From: SG8-4 sp964562575
GTDB taxonomy: Bacteria > Planctomycetota > Phycisphaerae > Sedimentisphaerales > Anaerobacaceae
DNA length: 64,000 bases
Direction: 5' to 3'
NCBI GenBank assembly: GCA_964562575.1
Contig: CAZLTY010000001.1
Location: forward strand, 9,914 to 73,913
Under the pieces are notes generated by a model, which worked only from the letters and a program-made list of their open reading frames with translations, was not told the DNA's origin and searched no databases. Made by a program: the position numbers and the translations under genes. Numbering within the stretch: the stretch's first letter is position 1; each line of letters opens with the position of its first letter. Positions 9,397 through 19,386 of the stretch are shown piece after piece.

Positions 9397-10338
9397 ATGG
9401 GACCAAACTCGAATGAATTGCCCAGCCCGCTGCGGGGCATCATCCCCCCGCTGGTCACGCCGCTGCTGGATCGTGACACGCTCGATGAGGCCGGCCTGGA
9501 GCGTCTGATCGAGCATGTCCTTGCCGGCGGCGTTCACGGCTTGTTCATCCTGGGGACAACCGGCGAGGCACCAAGTCTCAGCTATCGCCTGCGACACAAG
9601 CTTATCGATCGCGTCTGCCAGCAGGTTGCCGCCCGTGTACCGGTGCTGGTCGGGATAACCGATACATCTTTTGTGGAGTCGACAAACATCGCCCGCAAGG
9701 CCAGAGACGCCGGGGCGCAGGCGGTTGTTCTGGCGCCGCCTTATTATTTTCCCGCGGGGCAATTGGAACTGCTCGAATACCTCAAGCATCTGACAGCCGA
9801 ACTTCCACTACCGGTATTTTTGTACAACATGCCGAGCCACACAAAGCTGGTCTTCGAGCCTGAGACTATACGGGCCGCCGCCGACTTTCCGAACGTCGCG
9901 GGCATAAAGGACAGTTCGGGCAACATGAGGTACTTTCACCGGCTCCAGGGGCTGCTCAGGGATCGCCCGGACTTTTCGGTCCTGATGGGCCCGGAAGAAC
10001 TGCTGGCCGAGGCGGTTCTGCTGGGCGGCCACGGCGGCATTTCCGGCGGGGCCAATCTCCTGCCGGCGCTTTACGTGGAACTCTACAACGCAGCGAGTGC
10101 GAAGGATCTGCCGAGAGTCGAAGAGCTGCACGCAAAAGTCATGGAGCTTAGCACCTGCATTTATCATGTGGGACGCTATTCGTCGAGCTTTCTGAAAGGT
10201 CTCAAGTGTGCCCTTTCGTGCGTCGGGATTTGCAGCGATTTCCTGGCCGAGCCGTTTCATCGTTTCCGCCAGGCCGAGCATGAGGTGATTGAGCGATACG
10301 TGAAGGAACTCGGGATTACCCCTTTGGGGAAAAATTAA
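9397..10338 (+). CDS. Dihydrodipicolinate synthase / N-acetylneuraminate lyase family aldolase
   Basis: TIM-barrel class I aldolase of 313 residues. Seen: GTTGEAPSLS near residue 48, the catalytic tyrosine in FLYNMPSHTK and the Schiff-base lysine in GIKDSSGN. These motifs are shared by DapA (lysine and cell-wall synthesis) and by relatives acting on sialic acid or keto-sugar acids. The loop is FLYNMP rather than the YNVP/YNRT common in DapA, and the next genes concern glycans, so a sugar-acid aldolase is as likely as DapA. Confidence 0.85.
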   Translation: MGPNSNELPSPLRGIIPPLVTPLLDRDTLDEAGLERLIEHVLAGGVHGLFILGTTGEAPSLSYRLRHKLIDRVCQQVAARVPVLVGITDTSFVESTNIARKARDAGAQAVVLAPPYYFPAGQLELLEYLKHLTAELPLPVFLYNMPSHTKLVFEPETIRAAADFPNVAGIKDSSGNMRYFHRLQGLLRDRPDFSVLMGPEELLAEAVLLGGHGGISGGANLLPALYVELYNAASAKDLPRVEELHAKVMELSTCIYHVGRYSSSFLKGLKCALSCVGICSDFLAEPFHRFRQAEHEVIERYVKELGITPLGKN

Positions 10339-10428
10339 ATATCAAAAGTCAAATCTCAAAATTGTGGAATCCGCCTTCGGCGGATGTCGTCCTTAATTTT
10401 ACATTTTACACTTTGCATTTTGATTTTA
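10338..10428. repeat. AT-rich intergenic repeat, copy 3 (inverted)
   Basis: Reverse-complement relative of the copies at 3174 and 3584. It keeps the hairpin TCCGCC-TTC-GGCGGA at 10370-10384 and the arm words TTAATTTTACATTTTACA and TTTGCATTTTGA. It begins within the stop of the aldolase gene. Confidence 0.82.
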
Positions 10429-10437
10429 TGGGGTTGA

Positions 10438-10701
10438 ATGATTATGCAGACAAGCCTTGGCACAATTGATGTCACGATCCTCATTCTTTACCTGGCCAGT
10501 CTGCTGCAGGGTCTGATATCGATCGCCGTTAGCATTGTCGTAATCAGTTGGGGAACGTTTGCGCGCGATCTGCCCGATTCGTGGCAGTGGGCGCAGTGCA
10601 ACCTCGACGGGATCATCGTAGGCGCCGTGGGAACCATCGCGCTTATGGTGGTCGCCGGCATATTTGCCATGGTGAGCCGCAAGCAAGGAATTGGGACGTA
10701 A
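10438..10701 (+). pseudogene. Small membrane protein, possibly an internally deleted transporter remnant
   Basis: 87 residues with two hydrophobic stretches (about 9-38 and 56-78). The first part (QTSLGTIDVTILILYL) resembles the first segment of sodium:solute symporters, and the end (ALMVVAGIFAMVSRKQG) resembles a transporter C-terminus, which suggests that the middle was deleted. It follows repeat copy 3 directly. The symporter link is from memory of the family and is weak; an intact small membrane protein is the alternative. Confidence 0.35.
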
Positions 10702-10705
10702 GGTA

Positions 10706-10755
10706 CGATGTATCGCACCGATAATGTCCGAGCATGCAAATGGTGCGATACATCG
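10706..10755. repeat. Long stem-loop between the membrane ORF and the next gene
   Basis: CGATGTATCGCACC (10706-10719) pairs perfectly over 14 bp with GGTGCGATACATCG (10742-10755), with a 22-base loop. It could end transcription of the small upstream ORF or be another dispersed hairpin. Confidence 0.7.
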
Positions 10756-10784
10756 CGCCCTACGATTGAAAGGATGACTCTTCC

Positions 10785-13475
10785 ATGTCAGTCAACAAAC
10801 TTCTTGCCGTTATAGCGTCACTCTCGCTGTCTGCTTCGGTCTCCGGCGAAGCGGTCACCGAATGGGACTTCAGCGAAGGGCTGCATGGCTGGATTGGAAA
10901 CAACAAAGTTGAGAAGCTCTCATACTCATCGGAAGGTCTAATCGTCAAGGCCACGGCAGATGACCCCTGGATCGAAGGACCGGCAATAGAGTTGCCGGGC
11001 GAGAAAATAATCAGGGTGAAGATTCGCATGAAATCAAATGCCGATGCAAGCGCCGAGCTGTTCTACGGCCCGACATTCAGAGCGGGCCATTCGGTCCGAT
11101 TCACCGTGCGAAATGACGGCCAATGGCATGATTACTCTCTCGTTATCCGCGAAGATTTGGGTCCCGGTACACGTTTTCGCCTCGATCCCTGCCTGAAGGC
11201 CGGTGACGTCACGGTCGCTTCTATCAACATCGAGGCAATCACCAGAGTGGTCGTTCCCTCTCTACAGAAACCCAGAGCATTCGGCAGAATGGGGCCCAGC
11301 CTGGCGTCGGTCAAGTCGGGGAGCCTGGAGTTCGAGCACTTAGGAGGCCGATGGGGAAAACTCACCTTCAAAGTCAACGGCGCGGAAATGGCGTCTGGCC
11401 ACGACAACGAGCTGATCGGTCTGGTGCTCAACGAGCGCCCCGAGTGGCTTAGTCTCAAGAATGCCGAGGTTACGTTTCAAAACCAGCCCGAGCGCAATGT
11501 ATCTACAACCACAGCAGCCATCGAAGACAGCGGAGGTGGAAAATGGCAAATTCGCAGAACCGTAAGGTCTGCAAAACAACAAGGAACGCTTATAGTCGAA
11601 ACCGAGTTGAGAGTAGATAGAGACAGAGACATCCTGCACGTCCCCTGGCTGACGATCTTCCCAGGCCTGGGCACGTTCGGGCCGAGCAAATCCCAGGGTC
11701 TGTTCGCCGGTCTTGAGTATCTCTCTGACGAGCCGAGCAGCAGCGAAGCGGATATTGCCGCGCCCAACCATATCCGCCGGGTTCCCGATCCGGTCAAGAT
11801 AACGTTTCCCCTGATGGCGATCTCACAGGCCGGCAACTATATCGGCGTAATCTGGGAGCCCTCGGAGACAGTCGCGGCGACCTTCGATTCGCCCGACAGG
11901 ATCTACAATTCGGCCGCACACGTCCTGGCGCTGTCGGCCCCGGGCGTGGGTGAGCTTCGTTTCGAAAATGATTTCTCCGCCCACACGCCTCTTAGGCTCA
12001 AGGCAAACAAAACATTGAGAACTTCTGTATTGGTGATCGGCGGCAGAGGAAGAACCGTTGTGCCCGCTGTGAAGCATTACGCAGCTCTCAAGGGACTGCC
12101 CGCATTGCCCCAATTCGCAGGTGGCCTCGACGCAGCGGTCGCGCGGCTCGCCCGCGGTTGGCTGGACTCGCAAATCAATCACGACGGTTTTTTCAGACAT
12201 GCTGTGTGGGGCGACAGCTTTCCACCGGTTCCGGCAGCGGATGCTGCAATGTTTATCGACTGGCTCAATAACCACACCAAGAACAAAGAACTTTGTGAAA
12301 GACTTAACGGTGCGAAGGATCAGACGCTAAGAAGAATACCTTCAGGACAACCTTTCTCGAGCAGCGTCGGTCACGCGCATTTGCCGACAGCACCTTTTGT
12401 CTTCGGGCGAACCTTCGACTTCGCACGGCAAAGGCACGACGAGGCATGGCGCATGATCAGGAGCTTCGATGCAGCCGGCGTCAAACGCTACAGGCCAGGT
12501 AAGGCGGACTACTCGACGACGCATTTCGCAAAACACGCTAACGGCCTGGCCGGTCGGGACATGGCCGGGATTCTCGAAGGGGCGAGCCTCTCAGCCGACA
12601 AGGAGCTGATCGACGAGGCGCTCAAATTGCTCGACAAGCAGACTGCTCTCTACGGCGACACAGTGCCGCGTGGCGCGCAGACATGGGAAATCCCCCTGCA
12701 CACACCGGACATATTGGCCTCGGCCCACATGGTCAAGGCCTACGCTCTGGGCTACATTGTCTCGGGCCGAGAGCAATATCTCGAACAGGCGAGATACTGG
12801 GCCTGGACGGGCATACCATTCGTCTATCTCCATCCGCCAACGTCCGAAGCCGTAGGATCGTATTCGACAATCGCCGTGCTGGGGGCAACCAATTGGACGG
12901 CGCCGCTGTGGCTCGGGCGCCCTGTCCAGTGGTGCGGACTAGTTTACGGCTCGGCTCTGCACCTGCTCAGCGAATGCGACCCACACGGCCCCTGGGAGAA
13001 AATAGCCAAAGGGATTACGCTAACGGGCCTGCAAATGACCTGGGATCTAACGGATGCCGAACGCCAGGGCCTCTTGCCTGATTTCTATGACTTGAGAGGG
13101 CAAGTAGGCGCAGGACCGGCCATAAATCCCGGCACCGTGCAGGCGCATCTGGCAGAGCTTTATGGAAGGGACACAATCTATGATATGAAGAAACTTCCCC
13201 ACTGCGGGTGGTTCATTCACGCACCATGCACGATAAGCAATATTCGCCAAGACGTCGATTCGGTCACGTTGACGACCGACGGCTGGGGTGAGAAACGCTA
13301 CTATGTTTTGATTTCGGGAATCGAGCATGAGCCGAGAAAGGTTCTCGTGCGTGGGATTGCCCAGGAGTCGGCAGGTCCACCTGTGTTTGAGTCTGCTGAA
13401 AAGGAATTTCACGCCGAGTACGGAAGCCTGGTAGTCAGACTCCGGGGTAGATCGGAAATCAGGATCAGGTACTGA
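10785..13475 (+). CDS. Large secreted protein, probable glycan-active alpha-barrel enzyme
   Basis: 896 residues with a signal peptide (MSVNKLLAVIASLSLSASVS). Residues 25-150 look like a carbohydrate-binding beta-sandwich (WDFSEGLHGW, then KIRMKSNADASAELFYG). The middle is beta-rich. Residues about 500-800 are rich in helix and aromatic residues (TPDILASAHMVKAYALGYI, then ARYWAWTGIPFVYLHPP), as in (alpha/alpha)6-barrel polysaccharide lyases, epimerases and glycosidases. I cannot name the family or the catalytic residues. It lies between the aldolase and two LamG/discoidin genes on the same strand. Confidence 0.65.
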   Translation: MSVNKLLAVIASLSLSASVSGEAVTEWDFSEGLHGWIGNNKVEKLSYSSEGLIVKATADDPWIEGPAIELPGEKIIRVKIRMKSNADASAELFYGPTFRAGHSVRFTVRNDGQWHDYSLVIREDLGPGTRFRLDPCLKAGDVTVASINIEAITRVVVPSLQKPRAFGRMGPSLASVKSGSLEFEHLGGRWGKLTFKVNGAEMASGHDNELIGLVLNERPEWLSLKNAEVTFQNQPERNVSTTTAAIEDSGGGKWQIRRTVRSAKQQGTLIVETELRVDRDRDILHVPWLTIFPGLGTFGPSKSQGLFAGLEYLSDEPSSSEADIAAPNHIRRVPDPVKITFPLMAISQAGNYIGVIWEPSETVAATFDSPDRIYNSAAHVLALSAPGVGELRFENDFSAHTPLRLKANKTLRTSVLVIGGRGRTVVPAVKHYAALKGLPALPQFAGGLDAAVARLARGWLDSQINHDGFFRHAVWGDSFPPVPAADAAMFIDWLNNHTKNKELCERLNGAKDQTLRRIPSGQPFSSSVGHAHLPTAPFVFGRTFDFARQRHDEAWRMIRSFDAAGVKRYRPGKADYSTTHFAKHANGLAGRDMAGILEGASLSADKELIDEALKLLDKQTALYGDTVPRGAQTWEIPLHTPDILASAHMVKAYALGYIVSGREQYLEQARYWAWTGIPFVYLHPPTSEAVGSYSTIAVLGATNWTAPLWLGRPVQWCGLVYGSALHLLSECDPHGPWEKIAKGITLTGLQMTWDLTDAERQGLLPDFYDLRGQVGAGPAINPGTVQAHLAELYGRDTIYDMKKLPHCGWFIHAPCTISNIRQDVDSVTLTTDGWGEKRYYVLISGIEHEPRKVLVRGIAQESAGPPVFESAEKEFHAEYGSLVVRLRGRSEIRIRY

Positions 13476-13948
13476 GATGTCACAAGAATGGAGTAGTTAG
13501 AATTAAGAAAGACAAAGCGGTGCTGAAAACAGATGCATAATTTGAGAGATTCTCCTTGACGGGAAGGTAGATAATCTGATATACATAATATTATTGAGGT
13601 TTGTGCCCGGGCAATCGCGTATCTGCGGCTTTGTGTGCTTCCAGCGGATATAATTTCCTGGTTTTTCAACAGAGGAGGAGCTATGTGTGTTACGCAAGGC
13701 ACAGAGTTTTTGAGTGAGGACTTTGTGCTTCGCAATGAAGATACTCTACATTTCAATTAACGGCTAATATTGGGTTTTTGCTAGTCCGGTGAAGGTCGGC
13801 CGGAGTCGGAAAGGAAGGAACTAATCTCAAAGCGCAGAATATCTTCGGTTTCCATACGTAGGGATCTTGATCGCCTGTCGAAAACATCGAGTGTTTTGGT
13901 GTGTAGCCAAAACCTAATTAATCCTAACTTTCTTAAGGGAGGACCATC
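13476..13948. other. Intergenic region, 473 bp, with a 25-codon ORF
   Basis: Probably holds the promoter of the LamG/discoidin gene. A 25-codon frame at 13683-13760 (starts MCVTQGTEFL) has a GAGGAGG ribosome site and a TATAAT sequence about 35 bp upstream, but lacks a good -35 box and any protein signature. A leader peptide or a decayed gene start are both possible. Nothing else is recognisable. Confidence 0.4.
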
Positions 13949-16813
13949 ATGCGTAAGAAATTGATTCTTCTAACTTCTTTTGCTTTGCTACTGGCTCTGG
14001 CCGGTACAAATGTGACGCTTGGCGATGTGTGGGAGGGCCGAGTCATCGATGATAATGACGACACCGAAGAGTTGGACCCGAGCGGAACTCCTGAAGCCGG
14101 CAGCGGCGACCTGGAGTTCCCCTATGAAGACGCGGGTATGGGCGATAAGCAATTAGTAGCTATGCGCTGGCAGGATGTCGGTGTTCCAAAGGGTGCCGCG
14201 ATCCTGGCTGCGTGGATCGAGTTCACAGTGGATGAGATAGAAGAGGATCTGCACGTTAGTGTCATCATCGAAGGTGAATTGAATCCCAATCCCCCTGCGT
14301 TTGATGAAGACGCCCCCTCTGAAATTGCCAACAGGCAGCCCAGAACCACAGCGCAGGCGATATATGAGCCGGAACACTGGGCTGCGGTAGGTGACAAACA
14401 TCAGACCTCGGATATCTCTCCTGTCATCCAGGAGATAGTCAACCAGGGCGGTTGGGCCAGCGGCAATGCCCTGGTGCTGATAATTCGCGACAACCCGGCC
14501 AATCCCTCGAGAGGTAATCGAACTGGCGAAGCTGACGCCGGGGGTACGGATATTGCGACGTTGCTGCACATAGAATACACGCTTGGAAATGCCGGGGGAC
14601 CCAGCCCGGCCAATGGAGCGATAGATGTGTCACGAGATGTGGTCCTTAGCTGGATACCGGGAGCGTCAGTCGCGTCAGTTAATGGGCACAAAGTTTACTT
14701 CAGTGAAAACGTCGACGACGTCAATGGCGGTATTGGCGGCATGGCCCAAACTGACAGCAGCTATACTCCTGGACGCCTCGACTTCGGCACGACTTACTAC
14801 TGGCGCGTCGATGAGGACAGTGGCCCGCCAGACAATATGCTATTCAAAGGTTATGTCTGGAGCTTTACGACCGAGCTTCTTGCTTATCCCGTCGAGAACG
14901 TGACCGCCACGGCATCCAGCGCGGGCCAGGCAGATCTGGGCCCCGAAAACACGGTCGACGGCTCGGGACTGGATGATAACGACCTGCACTCGGCAGAAGC
15001 GACGGATATGTGGTTCAGCGACAGTGAACCGCTGGGAGCCTGGATCGAATATGAGTTCGACAAGGTTTATAAACTGCATGAGATGTGGGTATGGAACTCC
15101 AATCAAATGGTTGAGCTTTTTGTCGGTTACGGATTAAAAGATGTGACGATCGAGTATTCAGCCAATGGCACCGACTATACAACGTTGGGTACTACTCACC
15201 AGTTTGCCCAGGCGCCTGGCGAGGACGGTTACGCTCGCAATACGGCTATTGATTTTGGCGGCGCCGCTGCAAGGTATGTCAGGCTCACAGCTAACAACAA
15301 CTGGGGAGGCATCTTGCCCCAATATGGTCTCAGTGAGGTCCGCTTCTTCTACATACCTGTGAATGCAACACAGCCCTACCCGGATTCCGGCACAACGGGC
15401 GTGGACATAGATGTGGTCCTTGGCTGGCGTGCAGGAAGAGAGGCAGCCGTGCACGATGCGTATGTTAGCACAGACGAACAGGCTGTGATAGACGGTACTG
15501 CCCCGGTCGCTACCGTGACCGAGACCAGCCACGGTCCCCTGGCTCTGGATTTAGATGCGACTCACTATTGGAAAGTTAATGAAGTCAACGAAGCCGAGAC
15601 CCCAACTACCTGGGAAAGTGTCATCTGGAGCTTTACTACAACCGACCATCTTGTCGTGGACGATTTTGAATCCTACAATGACCTTGACCCGCCTGACCCG
15701 GAGAGCCACAGGATATTTGAGGCGTGGATTGACGGTTTCGGAATCCCGACAAACGGGGCGCTCGTTGGCAATGACCTTCCTCCTTATACCGAGCAGACTA
15801 TCGTTTACAGAGGCAAGCAGTCGATGCCGTTCTTCTACAACAACACCGGCGGCGCAGCATTTTCGGAGGCTGAGCTGACGCTGACGCCGGCTCAGAACTG
15901 GACCAGAGCTCAAGCCAAGACGTTGGCGGTGCACTTCCACGGCGCTGAGGGCAACACCGGGCAGTTGTATGTGAAGATCAACGGCACCAAGGTTCCTTAC
16001 GATGGCCAGGCCAGTAATTTAGCGATACCGGGGTTGCATGCATGGAATATCGACCTTGCATCGTCAGGCGCGAGCCTGCAGAATGTCACGAAGCTGGCTA
16101 TTGGAGTTGACGGCAATGGTGCCAGTGGTACATTGTACGTTGACGATATCGCCCTGTATGCTCGTGGTCGTGAGTTCATCACACCGTCGGCGCCCGACGA
16201 CAGTCGCCTGATAGGGCACTGGAAATTTGACGGCGACACACAGGACTATTCCGCTAGGGGTAACCACGGCACCTCCGGCGTTACTCCTGCGGCTTTCGTA
16301 GCCGGTAAGGTTGGCTCGAACGCCATGGACTTCCGTGGCGCCGATTATGTCGCAATTGACGGTGTAGTTGACGACATAACAAGCACCGATATTACGATCA
16401 ACATCTGGGTCAAAACCACGCAGAGCGATGAAGGAGAATTGGCTGCAGCTAATGATAGCGACAGCGGTCACCCCTTCATGTTTGGCCTTCAAAGTGGCAA
16501 TCCATATGTGAATGATGGTGGCGACACAGCGTTCGCTGCGCCTGTCAATGACGACCAGTGGCATATGTTGACATATGTCAGGGACGGGTCCACTGGATAT
16601 GTATACGCCGATGGAGCTCTGCGAGGCACGTATCCAGCAAGCTTTGGTCTGGACTCGGTAACACGGTGGTCGATAGGACAGGAGTGGGACACTAATCCAA
16701 GCGACTTCTATACGGGCGCGGTGGACGATACCCGCTTCTATGACTATCCTCTATCGGAAGGTGAGGTTGCCTGGCTTGCCGGCAAGACCGAGCCGTTTGA
16801 CAAGCCGTTTTGA
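13949..16813 (+). CDS. Secreted discoidin/Fn3-like/LamG protein
   Basis: 954 residues with a signal peptide (MRKKLILLTSFALLLALAG) and a ribosome site GGGAGG before the ATG. Order seen: N-terminal beta domain with VAMRWQDVGVPKGA (about 25-210), Fn3-like module (215-310, with YYWRVDE), discoidin/F5-8C domain (312-470, with WIEYEFDKVYKLHEMWVWN and YVRLTANNNWGG), second Fn3-like module (472-568), DDFESYND domain (569-740) and C-terminal LamG (748-950). These modules bind sugars or surfaces, so a cell-surface glycan role is likely. No anchor was seen. Close paralogue of the next gene, with LamG at the opposite end. Confidence 0.8.
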   Translation: MRKKLILLTSFALLLALAGTNVTLGDVWEGRVIDDNDDTEELDPSGTPEAGSGDLEFPYEDAGMGDKQLVAMRWQDVGVPKGAAILAAWIEFTVDEIEEDLHVSVIIEGELNPNPPAFDEDAPSEIANRQPRTTAQAIYEPEHWAAVGDKHQTSDISPVIQEIVNQGGWASGNALVLIIRDNPANPSRGNRTGEADAGGTDIATLLHIEYTLGNAGGPSPANGAIDVSRDVVLSWIPGASVASVNGHKVYFSENVDDVNGGIGGMAQTDSSYTPGRLDFGTTYYWRVDEDSGPPDNMLFKGYVWSFTTELLAYPVENVTATASSAGQADLGPENTVDGSGLDDNDLHSAEATDMWFSDSEPLGAWIEYEFDKVYKLHEMWVWNSNQMVELFVGYGLKDVTIEYSANGTDYTTLGTTHQFAQAPGEDGYARNTAIDFGGAAARYVRLTANNNWGGILPQYGLSEVRFFYIPVNATQPYPDSGTTGVDIDVVLGWRAGREAAVHDAYVSTDEQAVIDGTAPVATVTETSHGPLALDLDATHYWKVNEVNEAETPTTWESVIWSFTTTDHLVVDDFESYNDLDPPDPESHRIFEAWIDGFGIPTNGALVGNDLPPYTEQTIVYRGKQSMPFFYNNTGGAAFSEAELTLTPAQNWTRAQAKTLAVHFHGAEGNTGQLYVKINGTKVPYDGQASNLAIPGLHAWNIDLASSGASLQNVTKLAIGVDGNGASGTLYVDDIALYARGREFITPSAPDDSRLIGHWKFDGDTQDYSARGNHGTSGVTPAAFVAGKVGSNAMDFRGADYVAIDGVVDDITSTDITINIWVKTTQSDEGELAAANDSDSGHPFMFGLQSGNPYVNDGGDTAFAAPVNDDQWHMLTYVRDGSTGYVYADGALRGTYPASFGLDSVTRWSIGQEWDTNPSDFYTGAVDDTRFYDYPLSEGEVAWLAGKTEPFDKPF

Positions 16814-16979
16814 CATGCGTCATGACGGTGAGGATAACGGCCCCGTGGTTCTGCCTGCCTCGCACCTGCGGTGACGCCAGTGCAGGCGCAAAACGAAGTA
16901 ACGAGGTAGCGCGATTGTGGTATGTTGGGACTGTGGCCAAAAAAAAGAGTTATCTCCATTTTTTTGAAGGAGGACTGTT

Positions 16980-19262
16980 ATGTGTAGGAAATTAGTTCTT
17001 TTGACTTCTTTTGTTTTGCTGCTGAGTGTGGCTCTGACGAGTCAAGTGGATGCTGCTCTGCCTACTTGTATTGGATGGTGGAGGTTTGACGGCGACATGC
17101 TAGACTATTCCGGTTTAGGTAACGACGGCACCGCTGTTGGCAACCCGACTTTCGTGCCCGGTAAGGTTGGCTCGGGAGCCATAGACCTTGATGGCAGAAG
17201 CGACTATGTGGTAATAGATGCTGTCGCAGATGACATAAAGGGCAACAATATTACGCTTAGCGCATGGCTCAAGACAACAAGTGATATGAACACAGAATGG
17301 TTCTCCTGTAATACCTCAGATCGCGACGACGTGGTTAAGTTTGTTATTCAGAGCACCAAGGCTGCTTTCAGAACAGAAGGCCTATTTGCGCTGTCCACCA
17401 CAACGGTCAATGACGGCCAATGGCATTTCCTGACGCTCGTCCTGGACGGACTCATCGGACATGTATACGTCGATGGAGTTGAGGAGAATTCACACGAGGT
17501 CGATCTCACTTTTAGCGCCGATGACCTGTGGTCAATAGGCCAGGAGTGGGATAGCGGTGGCCCGGGCGCCCATTTAGCCGGCACTGTAGACGACGCCCGG
17601 ATCTATAACCGGGCACTAACTGCCGAAGAAGTTCGGAAGGTCATGATGGGTATACCGCCTGGTGCGGCTTTTGACCCAAGCCCTGTTGATGACGCGACAG
17701 ATGTGCCACGAGATGTGACCTTTAGCTGGACGCCGGGAGAATATGCAGCACTGGTGAACGGGCACAAATTCCACCTGAGTGATAACTTCAACGACGTCAA
17801 CGATGGCACTGGCGGTATCACCCAGAGTGCCACCAGCTATACTCGGCCCCAACGCCTTGATTTCGGCACGACTTACTACTGGCGCGTTGATGAGGTCAAC
17901 GAGCCACCGGACTCTACGGTATACGAGGGCAAAGTCTGGAGTTTTGCGACCGAGCTATTTGCCTATCCCATCGAGAATGTAGCCGCCACAGCTTCCAGCG
18001 CAGGCAAAGCAGAAATGGGTCCTGAAAATACCATCAACGGCTCCGGGCTGGACGACAATGACCTGCACTCGAACAAAGAAAGGGATGTATGGCTCAGCGG
18101 CACCGAACCGCTGGGAGCCTGGATCCAATACGAGTTCGACAAGGCTTACATACTGCATCAGATGTGGGTATGGAACTCTAATCAAACGGTTGAGTCTTTT
18201 CTCGGATTTGGTCTCAAGGATGTTACGATCGACTGTTCGACCAACGGCACCGACTATACGACATTGGGTACGACTCACGAGTTTGCCCGGGCGCCCGGCA
18301 CGGCAGATTATGCTCACAATACAACTATTGATTTTGCCGGTGTGCGAGCAAAGTACGTCAGACTCACAGCCAACAGCAATTGGGGAGGTATCATGCCCCA
18401 ATATGGTCTCAGCGAGGTTCGCTTCCTCCAAATACCTGTGAGTGCAAGAAACCCCTATCCGGATTCCGGCACAACAGGTGTGGACACCGATGTGGTCCTT
18501 GGGTGGACAGCAGGAAGAGAAGCAACCAGGCACGACGTGTACTTCAGCTCTGACGAGCAGGCTGTGATAGACGGTACTGCTGCCGTTACTACCATGACCG
18601 AAACCAGCTATGGTCCCTTGTCCCTCGATTTAGATACGACTCACTACTGGAAGGTTAATGAGGTCAATGAGGCCGAGACCCCAAGTACCTGGGAAAGTGC
18701 CATATGGAGCTTTACGACAACCGACCATCTTATCGTAGACGATTTTGAATCCTACAATGACCTTAACCCCGATGACCCCGAGAGCAAGAGGATATTCAGC
18801 GTATGGATAGACGGATATGAGGTGCCGACAAACGGCTCTCTCGTTGGCTATGACAATCCTCCTTTTTGCGAGCGAAGCATCGTCCACGGAGGTAAGCAGT
18901 CGATGCCGTTCTTCTACAACAACACTGGTGGTGCAGCATATTCAGAGGCCGAACTGCCGCTGAGTCCGCCGCAGGATTGGACCAAAGCCGGCGCTGCGAC
19001 ATTCGTGCTGTACTTCCACGGCGCCCAGGACAACACCGGTCAGTTATATGTGAAGATCGACGGCTCCAAGATAATCTATGGCGGTGATGCGGGTGACATA
19101 GCGAAAGCAGAACAGAATCAGTGGAGTATCGACCTGTCCGCCTTTGGCGGATTAGGCGTGAACCTGCAGAATGTCACGAAACTGGCTATTGGGATTGACG
19201 GCAATGGTGCCGGCGGTACGTTGTACTTTGACGACATCGGGCTGTATCGCACGGCACCGTAA
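16980..19262 (+). CDS. Secreted LamG/discoidin/Fn3-like protein, permuted paralogue
   Basis: 760 residues with a signal peptide (MCRKLVLLTSFVLLLSVAL) and a GAAGGAGG ribosome site. Order seen: LamG first (about 25-222), Fn3-like, discoidin (322-478), Fn3-like, and a C-terminal DDFESYND domain (585-758). The discoidin-to-C-terminus part matches the upstream gene almost residue for residue over long stretches, while the LamG domain has moved from the C-terminal end to the N-terminal end. Probably a tandem duplication with domain shuffling. Function presumed to be surface glycan binding. Confidence 0.8.
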   Translation: MCRKLVLLTSFVLLLSVALTSQVDAALPTCIGWWRFDGDMLDYSGLGNDGTAVGNPTFVPGKVGSGAIDLDGRSDYVVIDAVADDIKGNNITLSAWLKTTSDMNTEWFSCNTSDRDDVVKFVIQSTKAAFRTEGLFALSTTTVNDGQWHFLTLVLDGLIGHVYVDGVEENSHEVDLTFSADDLWSIGQEWDSGGPGAHLAGTVDDARIYNRALTAEEVRKVMMGIPPGAAFDPSPVDDATDVPRDVTFSWTPGEYAALVNGHKFHLSDNFNDVNDGTGGITQSATSYTRPQRLDFGTTYYWRVDEVNEPPDSTVYEGKVWSFATELFAYPIENVAATASSAGKAEMGPENTINGSGLDDNDLHSNKERDVWLSGTEPLGAWIQYEFDKAYILHQMWVWNSNQTVESFLGFGLKDVTIDCSTNGTDYTTLGTTHEFARAPGTADYAHNTTIDFAGVRAKYVRLTANSNWGGIMPQYGLSEVRFLQIPVSARNPYPDSGTTGVDTDVVLGWTAGREATRHDVYFSSDEQAVIDGTAAVTTMTETSYGPLSLDLDTTHYWKVNEVNEAETPSTWESAIWSFTTTDHLIVDDFESYNDLNPDDPESKRIFSVWIDGYEVPTNGSLVGYDNPPFCERSIVHGGKQSMPFFYNNTGGAAYSEAELPLSPPQDWTKAGAATFVLYFHGAQDNTGQLYVKIDGSKIIYGGDAGDIAKAEQNQWSIDLSAFGGLGVNLQNVTKLAIGIDGNGAGGTLYFDDIGLYRTAP

Positions 19263-19386
19263 GGCACTGTAGAAATTGCATCGTCCTGCCGACGATGGCT
19301 AAACGGCAGTTGCCATTAAAACCTTGTAAATGGGCACAGAAGGCGTTAGACTCTGTCGGCAGTTATTTCAAAGGAGTGAAAGACTT

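Noticed and set aside
13409..13756. 115-codon minus-strand frame after the large secreted protein gene
   Set aside because: Unusual composition, no ribosome site, overlaps the end of a real gene; likely chance.
13683..13760. 25-codon ORF with a strong ribosome site
   Set aside because: Not listed as a gene because no family, no good -35 box and no conservation evidence; mentioned under the intergenic region.
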